Translations under genes and position numbers: made by a program
Notes under the pieces: model-generated
What the model was told of the DNA's origin: nothing
The model's database searches: none
What the model saw: the letters and a program-made list of their open reading frames with translations, nothing else
Assembly: GCF_001278705.1 (NCBI RefSeq)
Contig: NZ_CP012600.1
Coordinates: 62,190 to 126,189 of the forward strand
Length of the DNA: 64,000 bases
Direction of reading: 5' to 3'
Origin: Bacillus gobiensis
Lineage (GTDB): Bacteria; Bacillota; Bacilli; Bacillales; Bacillaceae
Shown here: piece after piece, positions 26,335-34,535 of the stretch
Layout: each line of letters opens with the position of its first letter
How positions within the stretch are numbered: position 1 is the stretch's first letter

Positions 26335-27024
26335 ATGTTGTTTCATCCTATGGATATTTTGATATTTATCGCATTCGGGCTTTCACTCTGGGCGCAGTTT
26401 AGGGTAAAGGGCAGCTTTAACCGCTGGACGAAAGTGAATGCGTCAAGCGGGATGACTGGAGCAGAGGTTGCCCGCAGGCTGTTGGATGATGCAGGGCTTT
26501 ATGACGTTCCTGTTGAGGCGGTACGGGGGACTTTGACCGACCATTATGATCCGATGAAGAAAGTTATCCGTTTGTCAGAGCCTGTGTATGGCGGGACATC
26601 CATCTCAGCGGTTTCGGTTGCTTCTCACGAGGTAGGTCACGCGATGCAGCACAAAGAGAGCTACCCCGCATTGAAGTTCCGGCATTTCATGTTCCCTGCA
26701 GTCAATTTTAGCTCAGGCATTGCTCCGCTCTTGCTTATTGGCGGGTTTTTATTGCAATCGACGAATTTAATTGGCATCGGGATCATCTTATTTTCGATAG
26801 CGGTTGCGTTTCAGCTCATCACCCTGCCTGTTGAGTTTAACGCATCAAGCCGGGCAAAAAAACTGATGGTCGCTGATGGCTTTATTGCAGGACCGGAAGA
26901 AGAGCGCGGAGTGAGCAAGGTACTTGGTGCCGCTGCACTCACATATGTAGCCGCCGCATTGATTTCACTTTTGGAGCTCTTGAAGTTCATCTTCATATTC
27001 TTCAATCAACAATCGGAGGAATAA
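26335..27024 (+). CDS. YugP-like membrane zinc metallopeptidase
   Basis: Zinc peptidase of the YugP family. The HExxH motif reads SHEVGHAMQHKESYPAL (about 101), preceded by a short N-terminal helix (MLFHPMDILIFIAFGLSLWA) and followed by two or three membrane helices (SGIAPLLLIGGFLLQ, IGIILFSIAVAFQLI, and a C-terminal LISLLELLKFIFIFF). The third ligand is probably Glu in LPVEFNASSRAKKLM. 229 aa matches the family. ATG with AAAGGAGG upstream. Physiological substrates are not known. Confidence 0.88.
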   Translation: MLFHPMDILIFIAFGLSLWAQFRVKGSFNRWTKVNASSGMTGAEVARRLLDDAGLYDVPVEAVRGTLTDHYDPMKKVIRLSEPVYGGTSISAVSVASHEVGHAMQHKESYPALKFRHFMFPAVNFSSGIAPLLLIGGFLLQSTNLIGIGIILFSIAVAFQLITLPVEFNASSRAKKLMVADGFIAGPEEERGVSKVLGAAALTYVAAALISLLELLKFIFIFFNQQSEE

Positions 27025-27033
27025 TAACAACAC

Positions 27034-27066
27034 GCCAAGAAGTTTTCGTCTTCTCGGCTTTTTTTA
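27034..27066 (+). terminator. Terminator after the Zn-peptidase gene
   Basis: GCCAAGAAG and CTTCTCGGC (one A-C mismatch) around a 7-base loop, then TTTTTTT. Confidence 0.8.
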
Positions 27067-27142
27067 TTTTGCGGTTTTTTCACCCATAAATCACTCATCT
27101 GCGCCATAGGATATTATATCAATCCGAAATGCTAAGGAGCGG

Positions 27143-28030
27143 ATGAGTATTAGCAAAAAAGAAATATATTTACTGGCCTTTAGCGTTATCATGATTGTAT
27201 TGGCATCCGGGACGGCAATTTTATTTTCTGTTTCCTTTATGAAGCTTTTTTTTGGCAGCAGTATTCTTTACCTATTCCTGGCGGTAGTCTACTATTGGGT
27301 CGACAGTCGTGGGTACTGGAATAACTTGGGGCGGATCCGTAGAACCTTTTATCTGTTGTTTTTGATTTTGATCTCAGTCGGTTTTATGACAGAAAGCATT
27401 TCGTATCTTAATTGGCAGCAGGTGATTACCTTTGTTGCGATGGCTGTTTTTGCCGATTTGGCTATTTTTCAAACTCCTCACATTCTTAGTATTTGGAATA
27501 CAGTGTTTGTCCAGGAGAATGAAGTTCGCGATGCTTTAAAGGAGAGCAGGCAAACGATCCTCATGAATGCGAAAAAGGCTGAGAAATTTTCAGAGGTTAT
27601 TCAGAATACGGATATCCATTTTGATGAAATGCCTTTTCCTGTTTCCGGGAAAGAATACGAGCAGCAGATGGAGGAATATATCTGTTTGTACAGCGGTGTT
27701 TTTGGATTTGCAATTACTATTTTTCTCTTTCCTGTTCTTGAGAGCAAGAAGGAGAAAGAATTGCACATTGACAAAACTTTGAAGAACATCAGCATAAGGC
27801 ATGCCCATCAAATGACAGAGGATGACAGAGAACAATTGGCTGTTGAATTGTCCGAAGGGCAAATACAAGTGCTGCAAGAGGATCGGTTGATCGCAATTCC
27901 TTATTTCGGGAACTATTACAGCATAATTGTAACAGTAGAAGCGAAAGATGTCGCTGTTGATCCGATTGACGCCTCCCACGTCTCGAGCCTGCTTTATATT
28001 TTCGATTGGTATATGGAAGGAATCGATTGA
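27143..28030 (+). CDS. spoIISA: SpoIISA-like membrane toxin
   Basis: Resembles SpoIISA, the membrane toxin whose release from SpoIISB kills or blocks Bacillus cells. Four hydrophobic helices (about 7-32, 36-54, 68-89 and 93-115), then a cytoplasmic domain. RRTFYLLFLILISVGFM and the C-terminal DRLIAIPYFGNYYSIIVTVE and SSLLYIFDWYM align with the corresponding B. subtilis blocks as I remember them (RKTWYLLF..., VVLIPF..., LTSIYDL). It is longer (295 against 248 aa) with one extra N-terminal helix. Divergence is high, so this is a family-level call. A small basic ORF lies 80 bp downstream, where the antitoxin gene is expected. Confidence 0.72.
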   Translation: MSISKKEIYLLAFSVIMIVLASGTAILFSVSFMKLFFGSSILYLFLAVVYYWVDSRGYWNNLGRIRRTFYLLFLILISVGFMTESISYLNWQQVITFVAMAVFADLAIFQTPHILSIWNTVFVQENEVRDALKESRQTILMNAKKAEKFSEVIQNTDIHFDEMPFPVSGKEYEQQMEEYICLYSGVFGFAITIFLFPVLESKKEKELHIDKTLKNISIRHAHQMTEDDREQLAVELSEGQIQVLQEDRLIAIPYFGNYYSIIVTVEAKDVAVDPIDASHVSSLLYIFDWYMEGID

Positions 28031-28110
28031 TCAATAGGTATTCAGAGGATACAATGCATCCATTTGCAAATATACTATATTAGAAATGCGATATATAAGG
28101 GGGAGCGAGG

Positions 28111-28236
28111 TTGGGATTAAAACGAAATAAAAAACGCAAAAGCAACCAGCCGCACACGAAGCAGGGAGATTGGGGCTTTAAAACAATAACAAAAAAAATA
28201 GAAAAAGCACTCGGGACTCTTGATAAGAAATATTGA
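28111..28236 (+). CDS. Small basic protein, candidate SpoIISB-like antitoxin
   Basis: A 41-residue frame with TTG start and a strong ribosome site (GGGGGAGCGAGG directly before it). The product is very basic: LKRNKKRKSNQPHTKQGDWG, ending KKIEKALGTLDKKY. SpoIISB antitoxins are also tiny (about 56 aa), basic, disordered proteins encoded right after the toxin. Sequence similarity to known SpoIISB is not evident, so the function is inferred from position, size and composition. It ends just before a terminator, which supports one transcript with the toxin. Confidence 0.5.
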   Translation: MGLKRNKKRKSNQPHTKQGDWGFKTITKKIEKALGTLDKKY

Positions 28237-28242
28237 TTACCA

Positions 28243-28277
28243 GAAAAAAGGCCTATTTTAATCTGGCCTTTTTTTAT
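28243..28277. terminator. Bidirectional terminator between candidate antitoxin and cls
   Basis: AAAAAAGGCC and GGCCTTTTTTT arms with an AT-rich loop. It lies between the convergent small ORF and the cardiolipin synthase gene. Confidence 0.75.
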
Positions 28278-29719
28278 AGTATCGGAGAGAGCAATCTGGC
28301 AATAGATTCAACCACACGTTGGAGACGCGGCCTGCTCTTATATTGTTCAAGCGTCAGCTCCCTCGAAACATTCATATCTTCTGTGAAAATTTCTGAAAGT
28401 TCCTTTGCTTTTAACTCGTCATAGATAAAAGCGTTGACTTCAAAATTAAGCTTGAAGCTTCTAATGTCGATATTGGCTGTCCCGACAGAAGCCACTTTAT
28501 CATCGGCAATGATCGTTTTCGCGTGCAAAAATCCTTTTTCATACAAATAACATTTCACTCCTATTGCCAGCAAATCCTTTAAATAAGAATAGGAAGCCCA
28601 ATAGACCAGTTTATGGTCTGGCACTGCAGGAATCATCATACGAACGTCAACGCCTGAAGTGGCAGCGATTCGCAGTGCATCCATCAAGCTTTGATCCGGG
28701 ATAAAATAAGGAGTTTGAATATACAGGCGATCCTTAGCAGAAACTATGATTTTTAAATAGGCCAGTTTAATCTGTTCACGTTCATCATCAGGTCCGCTTG
28801 TGAGAATCTGCATCCCTGCTTTTCCTTCGTGTGCTAAAACAGGAAAATATCCATCATCGTAATTAATTGCTTCCTTCGAGGCAAGCTCCCAATCTAGAAG
28901 AAAATGGGCCTGCATTTGCAGTACCGCACTTCCAGTTATTTTTATATGGGTATCACGCCAGACCCCGTAACGTTTATCCAATCCGAGATACTCATCACCG
29001 ATATTGAATCCCCCAATGTAGCCAGCTGTTCCGTCGATAATGACAAGCTTGCGGTGATTTCTGTAATTCATTCGAATATTAATCAGCGGGATACGGGAAG
29101 GAAAAAAGGAAGCCACCTTGCCGCCGGAAGCTAGTAAATCCCGAAAGATACTTTTTGACAATCTCATGCTCCCGACAGCGTCATATAAAAACCGAACCTC
29201 GACACCTTCAGCAGCTTTTTTTGTTAACGCTTCAACGATCCGTTTGGATAAAGCGCCGTTTCGGACAATATAGTACATGATATGTATGTGATGCTTTGCG
29301 CCCTCTATGTCTTTTAGAAGGTCGTTGAATTTATCATTGCCGTCTGTGTAGACCTTAATGTCATTATCCTGAGTTAATAGAGAATGGCCGCTCAGCAGAT
29401 TCATATAAATCAAATCTTGATATTGTTGGATCGTATCATCTTTATAGGCGATTTTACCAAGCCTGAAGCCGGTTAATTGATTCTCATAATAAGGAAGAAT
29501 GCGGTAGACCTGTTGTTCGTCCAGCTTATATATTTTGCGCTTGCTTAAATTTTGGCCAAACAAGATATATAATACAAAGCCGATTCCGGGCAAAAACAGA
29601 AGAACCATCAGCCAGGCCCAAGTAACACCAATGTCTCGTCTTTCTAAAAAAATAACGAAAAAGGCCAATAATATATTTAAGACCGTTAATCCAGTATATA
29701 AATTAGGTAAGTCGTACAT
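28274..29719 (-). CDS. cls: Cardiolipin synthase
   Basis: Membrane phospholipase D-family enzyme that joins two phosphatidylglycerols into cardiolipin. Two N-terminal helices (LYTGLTVLNILLAFFVIFLE, VTWAWLMVLLFLPGIGFVLY), then two HKD catalytic motifs: HRKLVIIDGTAGYIGGFNIG (about 220) and HAKTIIADDKVASVGTANID (about 400). C-terminus ends ESIARLLSPIL, as in Bacillus ClsA/YwnE-type enzymes. ATG 29719 is chosen with ACGGGGTG upstream; GTG 29734 lies ahead of that site. 481 aa is full length. Confidence 0.93.
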   Translation of the reverse strand: MYDLPNLYTGLTVLNILLAFFVIFLERRDIGVTWAWLMVLLFLPGIGFVLYILFGQNLSKRKIYKLDEQQVYRILPYYENQLTGFRLGKIAYKDDTIQQYQDLIYMNLLSGHSLLTQDNDIKVYTDGNDKFNDLLKDIEGAKHHIHIMYYIVRNGALSKRIVEALTKKAAEGVEVRFLYDAVGSMRLSKSIFRDLLASGGKVASFFPSRIPLINIRMNYRNHRKLVIIDGTAGYIGGFNIGDEYLGLDKRYGVWRDTHIKITGSAVLQMQAHFLLDWELASKEAINYDDGYFPVLAHEGKAGMQILTSGPDDEREQIKLAYLKIIVSAKDRLYIQTPYFIPDQSLMDALRIAATSGVDVRMMIPAVPDHKLVYWASYSYLKDLLAIGVKCYLYEKGFLHAKTIIADDKVASVGTANIDIRSFKLNFEVNAFIYDELKAKELSEIFTEDMNVSRELTLEQYKSRPRLQRVVESIARLLSPIL

Positions 29720-29910
29720 AAAACACCCCGTCACTAAGCGAGAAATTCAATCGCATCCGTTTTCATCCAGTAATTAGAGTGTAATACAAAATGAATTTCT
29801 ATTTCAATCTTAATGAAAAAAAGTTTGATCAATCCAAACCCAAACGGAAGTTAGAGGAAAACTTGCCAGATCATAATATAATGAATTTTTAAGAAAATTT
29901 AAAGTACATA

Positions 29911-29939
29911 TAGACAGATATAAGCAGATGCGTTATTCT
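29911..29939 (+). promoter_or_regulatory. Promoter of the iron uptake operon
   Basis: TAGACA (-35) and TATTCT (-10, 29934-29939) with a 17-base spacer, placing transcription start close to the Fur box just downstream. Confidence 0.55.
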
Positions 29940-29946
29940 TGTTTAA

Positions 29947-29961
29947 TGAAAATGATTATCA
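29947..29961 (+). promoter_or_regulatory. Fur box
   Basis: TGAAAATGATTATCA matches the 7-1-7 Fur consensus TGATAATNATTATCA with one mismatch. It sits 30 bp before the iron-chelate binding protein gene and near the predicted transcription start, so iron-dependent repression is expected. Confidence 0.85.
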
Positions 29962-29991
29962 TTTGAAATTTTATAGGAATTGAGGACAGAT

Positions 29992-30936
29992 ATGAAAAAA
30001 GGTACGCTTACATATACGATTTTATCTATTATGACCATTGCCGTTCTAATTTTTTCTTCGGGGTGCGGTTCTAATTCCGCACAGGAAGAAGGAAAGAATG
30101 CCAGTGGAGAGACTCGAACCATTCAGCACGAACTTGGATCAACTGAAGTAAATGGTGATCCTAAAAAAATCGTCGTACTGGAATTCTCCTTTTTGGATTC
30201 ACTAACTGCACTCGGAGTTACGCCGGTTGGAGTTGCCGATGATAAAAAGCCGCAATTGATTGAAAAGCTGGCCGGGAAAAAAATTGACTATACTTCTGTA
30301 GGCACGAGAGCAGAGCCTAATATAGAAATCATCAGCTCACTCCAGCCAGATTTAATTATTGCGGACGCGGAACGCCATAAAGGAATTTATGAACAGTTAA
30401 AGAAAGTGGCTCCGACCATTGAGTTGAAAAGTAAAGAATCAACCTATAAAGAAAATATAGACGCATTTAAAACGATTTCGGATGCATTGAACAAGAAAGA
30501 AGTCAGTGACAAAAGACTGAAAGAACATGATGAAGTCATAGGAAAAATAAAAGCTGATCTGCCAAAAGAAGAAACTAGAAAAGTTATGGTAGGAGTTGCA
30601 AGAACAGATTCTTTCAATATCCATACTTCTTCTTCTTATGACGGAGAAATTTTAGCAAATCTAGGCCTCGAAAATTCAGTAGAGTCTCCCGAGGCATATA
30701 AGGACATTAACTTAGAACAGCTGAGTGAACTGAATCCTGACATTTTATTTGTTTCAAGCAACGAAGGGAAAACCATAGTGGATGATTGGAAACAAAATCC
30801 GATTTGGAAGGATTTAAAAGCAGTTAAAAATAATCAAGTGTATGATGTAGACCGTGATCTTTGGACACGCTTTAGAGGTGTCATGTCAAGTGAGACGATC
30901 TCTAAAGACGTGACTGAAAAAGTATATTCCAAGTAA
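29992..30936 (+). CDS. Iron(III)-chelate ABC transporter substrate-binding lipoprotein (YfmC/FecB-like)
   Basis: Binds a ferric chelate, siderophore or citrate type, outside the membrane. Signal peptide with lipobox IFSSGC, then a class III periplasmic-binding fold (IQHELGSTEVNGDPKKIVVL at the start; LSELNPDILFVSSNEGKTIV late). ATG 29992 has TTGAGGA upstream; TTG 29980 is discounted. 314 aa. It is the first gene of a Fur-box-preceded operon with two FecCD permeases and an ATPase, an order like the B. subtilis yfmCDEF iron-citrate system. The exact chelate cannot be told. Confidence 0.92.
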   Translation: MKKGTLTYTILSIMTIAVLIFSSGCGSNSAQEEGKNASGETRTIQHELGSTEVNGDPKKIVVLEFSFLDSLTALGVTPVGVADDKKPQLIEKLAGKKIDYTSVGTRAEPNIEIISSLQPDLIIADAERHKGIYEQLKKVAPTIELKSKESTYKENIDAFKTISDALNKKEVSDKRLKEHDEVIGKIKADLPKEETRKVMVGVARTDSFNIHTSSSYDGEILANLGLENSVESPEAYKDINLEQLSELNPDILFVSSNEGKTIVDDWKQNPIWKDLKAVKNNQVYDVDRDLWTRFRGVMSSETISKDVTEKVYSK

Positions 30937-30941
30937 GGGAG

Positions 30942-30970
30942 AAAAGAAGCCGGGTGCACCTGCTTCTTTT
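30942..30970 (+). terminator. Hairpin between binding protein and permease genes, possible attenuator
   Basis: AAAAGAAGC and GCTTCTTTT pair around an 11-base loop. No long T-tract follows, so partial termination would favour expression of the binding protein over the membrane subunits. Confidence 0.5.
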
Positions 30971-31007
30971 CTTGCCTTATGCAAAGAGTTGAGGCGGAGG
31001 TGCAGGA

Positions 31008-32003
31008 GTGGTCCCTTTTCAAGCGAAGCAACACAAATTTTCTATTCTTTTGGCTCTGATCATAGTCCTTATTCTAGGGCTTGCGTTAAATATTTCTGTT
31101 GGAGCCGCGAATATTTCATTCATAACAGCATTAAAAGCATTATTCGTTTGGGACGGAACACGCGAACAGATTATTGTTTCAACACTGAGGCTGCCGCGGA
31201 CTGTTGTTGGTGTCTTAGTTGGTGCGAATTTAGCGGCAGCAGGTGCATTAATGCAGGCATTGACTAGGAATCCATTGGCTTCTCCCCAGGTTTTTGGCGT
31301 CAATGCCGGAGCCTCATTATGCGTTGTTGCAGGTGTGGTGCTGTTTCCTTCCGCACAGATCTCAGTGGTTGTTTTTGCTTTTCTCGGCGCAGCGATTGGA
31401 GGCTTAATCGTTTATTCCTTCGGCTCAGCTGGAGGAATGACCCCTGTGAAGCTGGCGCTTGCCGGTATCGCTGTCCATCTTTTTCTTTCTGCTTTTACTC
31501 ACTCGATCATTATTCTGAATGAGTCGGCAGACGATGTTCTCTTCTGGATGGCAGGTGCGATTAGTGACAGCAATTGGGGAGATGTTCAGACGATTGTCCC
31601 TTGGGCTTTGATTGGTATATCAATTAGCTTCGCCATGTCCGGTTCGGTATCTGTTCTTGGTCTGGGAGACGCCACCGCCAAAGGCTTGGGTCAAAACATC
31701 ACAATTATTCGAACCGCTGTAAGCTTTTTAGTTCTTATTTTGGCAGGCTCATCCGTTGCAGTTGCCGGACCAATTGGATTTGTCGGTTTGCTTGTGCCTC
31801 ATATTGCCCGAAAACTCGTAGGTGAGGATTATCGTTTTGTATTGCCTTTCTCCGCATTGCTTGGCGCAATTTTACTAGTATATGCTGACGTATTGGCCAG
31901 ATTTATCGCCTATCCCTATGAGTCTCCAGTAGGTATTGTAACGGCAATGATCGGGACACCGTTTTTTTTGTATTTAGCTAGCAAAGGCAGGACGTTAAAA
32001 TGA
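31008..32003 (+). CDS. Iron-chelate ABC permease 1 (FecCD family)
   Basis: Membrane permease of the iron importer. FecCD fold with about ten helices; conserved blocks include TLRLPRTVVGVLVGANLAAA, ALTRNPLASPQVFGVNAGA and the ATPase-contact region GFVGLLVPHIARKLVGEDYR. GTG start 7 bases after GGAGG. 331 aa, standard. The 3' end overlaps the next permease by 4 bp (ATGA). Confidence 0.92.
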   Translation: MVPFQAKQHKFSILLALIIVLILGLALNISVGAANISFITALKALFVWDGTREQIIVSTLRLPRTVVGVLVGANLAAAGALMQALTRNPLASPQVFGVNAGASLCVVAGVVLFPSAQISVVVFAFLGAAIGGLIVYSFGSAGGMTPVKLALAGIAVHLFLSAFTHSIIILNESADDVLFWMAGAISDSNWGDVQTIVPWALIGISISFAMSGSVSVLGLGDATAKGLGQNITIIRTAVSFLVLILAGSSVAVAGPIGFVGLLVPHIARKLVGEDYRFVLPFSALLGAILLVYADVLARFIAYPYESPVGIVTAMIGTPFFLYLASKGRTLK

Positions 32004-32998
32004 AAACACAAAAACATCCCGCAGTTGTTCTTCTGCTATTATTATTGATATTACTTGCCATTGCTGTAATCAGCATTGGAGCGGGGGCAATTTATATTCC
32101 TCCTCTTGATGTGATTTCTGCCTTGTTTACGGAAAGCTCCGGGTACCATTTCATCATCAATGAATACCGAATGCCGCGGATAATTATCGGCATTTTAGCA
32201 GGGGCAGGCTTAGCGGCAGCAGGAGCGATTTTACAAGGAGTGGTCAGAAATCCGCTTGCATCCCCCGATGTAATCGGTGTAACAAAAGGTGCGGGCTTGG
32301 CGGCAATGATCGTCATTCTTATATTCCCAGCATCCCCCATCTATGTTTTGCCTTTTTCCGCTTTCTGCGGTGCCGCATTTATTGCTATACTGTTAGTAAC
32401 TTTTATTTATAAGAAAAATGCCCGATCCTCCTCGTTGGCATTAGTAGGGATTGCGATAGGCGCTGTATGTGAGGCGGGCATGCAATATTTAATGATTAAA
32501 TTTCCGGGCGATACAAACGCCGCGTTAATTTGGCTGACAGGAAGCCTCTATGGAAGAGACTGGTCGCAAATTCAGATTTTAGCTGCAGCGTTTATTATCC
32601 TGCTTCCATTGCTGTTTGTGTTCAGCAGGAAACTTAATCTTCTTTCTTTTAGTGATGAAGTCGCTGAAGGATGGGGAGAAAATGCGAAAAGGCTGCGTTT
32701 TTCACTGCTCTTTCTTTCAGTTGCATTAGCTGGTGCTTGTGTTGCTGTTGTTGGTTCAATTGGTTTTATCGGACTGATTGCACCCCATATTAGCAGGAAA
32801 ATCATTGGATCCAAATATGAATACATGATTCCGGCATCTTGTTTCATCGGCTCTATTCTTTTGCTATCAGCAGATAGTTTGGGAAGAGGAGTGATGCCGC
32901 CTGCAGAAATTCCGGCTGGTATTGTAACAGCCATCATAGGCGCACCTTATTTTTTGTATTTATTACGGACGGAATCAAAAAAAAGAAAAAAAGGATGA
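32000..32998 (+). CDS. Iron-chelate ABC permease 2 (FecCD family)
   Basis: Second permease, pairing with permease 1 to form the translocation channel. Same fold and motifs: YRMPRIIIGILAGAGLAAAG, VVRNPLASPDVIGVTKGAGL and GFIGLIAPHISRKIIGSKYE. 332 aa. The start codon overlaps the preceding stop, indicating coupled translation. The ATPase gene follows after 3 bases. Confidence 0.92.
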   Translation: MKTQKHPAVVLLLLLLILLAIAVISIGAGAIYIPPLDVISALFTESSGYHFIINEYRMPRIIIGILAGAGLAAAGAILQGVVRNPLASPDVIGVTKGAGLAAMIVILIFPASPIYVLPFSAFCGAAFIAILLVTFIYKKNARSSSLALVGIAIGAVCEAGMQYLMIKFPGDTNAALIWLTGSLYGRDWSQIQILAAAFIILLPLLFVFSRKLNLLSFSDEVAEGWGENAKRLRFSLLFLSVALAGACVAVVGSIGFIGLIAPHISRKIIGSKYEYMIPASCFIGSILLLSADSLGRGVMPPAEIPAGIVTAIIGAPYFLYLLRTESKKRKKG

Positions 32999-33001
32999 TG
33001 A

Positions 33002-33832
33002 ATGTTGGGGACACTTTCAGCAGAAAAGCTTACTCTTTCATACGAGACAGCTACCATCATAAACAATATATCAATTGAGATTCCAAAAGGGAAAATCAGT
33101 GTGCTAATCGGATCTAATGGCTGCGGCAAATCAACCATCCTAAAATCGCTTTCGAGACTCCTTCAGCCTACAGGAGGGTCTGTGTTTTTGGATGGGAAAT
33201 CGATCCATAGCCAGCCGTCTAAGGAAGTGGCGAAAAAGCTTGCTATTCTTCCGCAAGCACCTGAGGCTCCAGAGGGATTAACAGTTGAGGAGCTCTGCAA
33301 TTTTGGCAGGCATCCTCATAAGAAGCTGTTTTCAAAAAGCAGCCGGGAAGACAAGGAAATGGTCGAATGGGCACTAGCGGCAACCGGAATGACAGAGCTT
33401 AAGGACCGTCCATTGGACTCCCTATCCGGAGGACAGCGGCAGCGGGCATGGATCAGCATGTCTCTTTCGCAAGGGACTGACCTTCTGCTTCTGGATGAAC
33501 CAACGACTTATCTTGATATTGCTCATCAAATTGAGGTTTTGGACCTTCTTAGGACATTAAACCGTGAACACGGGCGCACGATCGTCATGGTTCTTCACGA
33601 TTTAAACCAAGCTGCGCAATATGGCGATTATTTGATTAGCATTGCGGATGGTGAAGTATACAAAGCAGGCGCTCCGGAAGAAATTTTCACAAAGGATCTT
33701 TTTCGTGACGTTTTCGGCCTTGAATGCTGTATTATGAAAAATCCGCTTGACCAGAAGCCGATGTGTTTCCCAATGGGGCTTTGCAATCGGGCAAAATCCT
33801 GTCAAATGATTGAAAAAAATAATGAAAAGTGA
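33002..33832 (+). CDS. Iron-chelate ABC transporter ATPase (FecE/FepC-like)
   Basis: Cytoplasmic ATPase that drives the importer. Walker [19 protein letters not shown], signature [17 protein letters not shown], Walker [18 protein letters not shown] and H-loop [15 protein letters not shown]. 276 aa. The C-terminus holds a cluster [17 protein letters not shown] with three cysteines, which is unusual but seen in some iron ATPases; its role is unknown. Last gene of the operon before a terminator. Confidence 0.93.
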   Translation: MLGTLSAEKLTLSYETATIINNISIEIPKGKISVLIGSNGCGKSTILKSLSRLLQPTGGSVFLDGKSIHSQPSKEVAKKLAILPQAPEAPEGLTVEELCNFGRHPHKKLFSKSSREDKEMVEWALAATGMTELKDRPLDSLSGGQRQRAWISMSLSQGTDLLLLDEPTTYLDIAHQIEVLDLLRTLNREHGRTIVMVLHDLNQAAQYGDYLISIADGEVYKAGAPEEIFTKDLFRDVFGLECCIMKNPLDQKPMCFPMGLCNRAKSCQMIEKNNEK

Positions 33833-33833
33833 T

Positions 33834-33868
33834 AGAACCAGTCAAGCAAATGGCAGGTTCTTTTTTTT
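33834..33868 (+). terminator. Terminator of the iron uptake operon
   Basis: AGAACC and GGTTCT arms at the base of a longer imperfect hairpin, followed by TTTTTTT. Confidence 0.75.
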
Positions 33869-33929
33869 GCATCTATACTCCTTTTTTCATCCCTTCGGTT
33901 TATATAAAGGGTGAGAGGAGGTGATAAGC

Positions 33930-34148
33930 ATGGCATCAGCAGTTTTGGTTGAGTCAAAAATCCGCCTTGTATTTGACAAGGGGACAGACGGGGAAGGAAA
34001 ACCAGTCACTGGAGGCAAAACGATCAATAACGTAAAAAAGGACGCAACTCCTGAAAATCTGATCGTTGCAGCACAAGCTATTGCTTCCTTGCAAATTCAT
34101 CCGCTTGTGGACGTGGAGCGAAATGACAAGCAATTGTTATCCAACTAA
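33930..34148 (+). CDS. DUF1659 family small protein
   Basis: A 72-residue protein: MASAVLVESKIRLVFDKGTD at the N-terminus, DATPENLIVAAQAIASLQ in the middle. It matches DUF1659, a short Bacillus family of unknown function commonly encoded next to DUF2922, as here. ATG 33930 has GAGAGGAGGTGATA upstream; GTG 33921 lies inside that site. No signal peptide. Confidence 0.85.
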   Translation: MASAVLVESKIRLVFDKGTDGEGKPVTGGKTINNVKKDATPENLIVAAQAIASLQIHPLVDVERNDKQLLSN

Positions 34149-34173
34149 AAAATAATGAAGGGAGAGATGAAGG

Positions 34174-34392
34174 ATGGAAAAAACGGTAGAGCTTCAATTT
34201 TTAGATGAGCTTGGAAAAACGGTTAGGATTTCGATTTCCGAACCGAAGGACCAGCTCACTGAAGCCGAAATTTTCACTGTAATGGATTCGATTCTTACAG
34301 CAGATGTATTCTTCGGAAGCGGCGGCCGGTTAGTCGCTAAAAAAGGCGCCCGTATCGTCGAGAAAAACACGGTTGATTATGAAGCAAGCTAA
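34174..34392 (+). CDS. DUF2922 family small protein
   Basis: A 72-residue protein (KTVELQFLDELGKTVRISIS; later GGRLVAKKGARIVEKNTVDY). It matches DUF2922, the usual partner of DUF1659; the two genes are 25 bp apart and share a terminator, so they are one operon. Function unknown. ATG with AGGGAGAGATGAAGG upstream. Confidence 0.85.
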   Translation: MEKTVELQFLDELGKTVRISISEPKDQLTEAEIFTVMDSILTADVFFGSGGRLVAKKGARIVEKNTVDYEAS

Positions 34393-34400
34393 ACACGCAG

Positions 34401-34430
34401 GTCCGGCTCTTTATTAGAGCCGGACTTTTC
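34401..34430 (+). terminator. Terminator of the DUF1659/DUF2922 operon
   Basis: GTCCGGCTCT and AGAGCCGGAC form a perfect 10-bp stem with a 5-base loop, followed by TTTTCT. Confidence 0.88.
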
Positions 34431-34535
34431 TAGTTTACGGATGGAGGCTTTTTTAACAGGATTATTCTTTTGACATTCTTCTGTAGTGGTGAGAATATAT
34501 AACAAGTTGGTAATGATTAGATGGGGAGAAAAACG

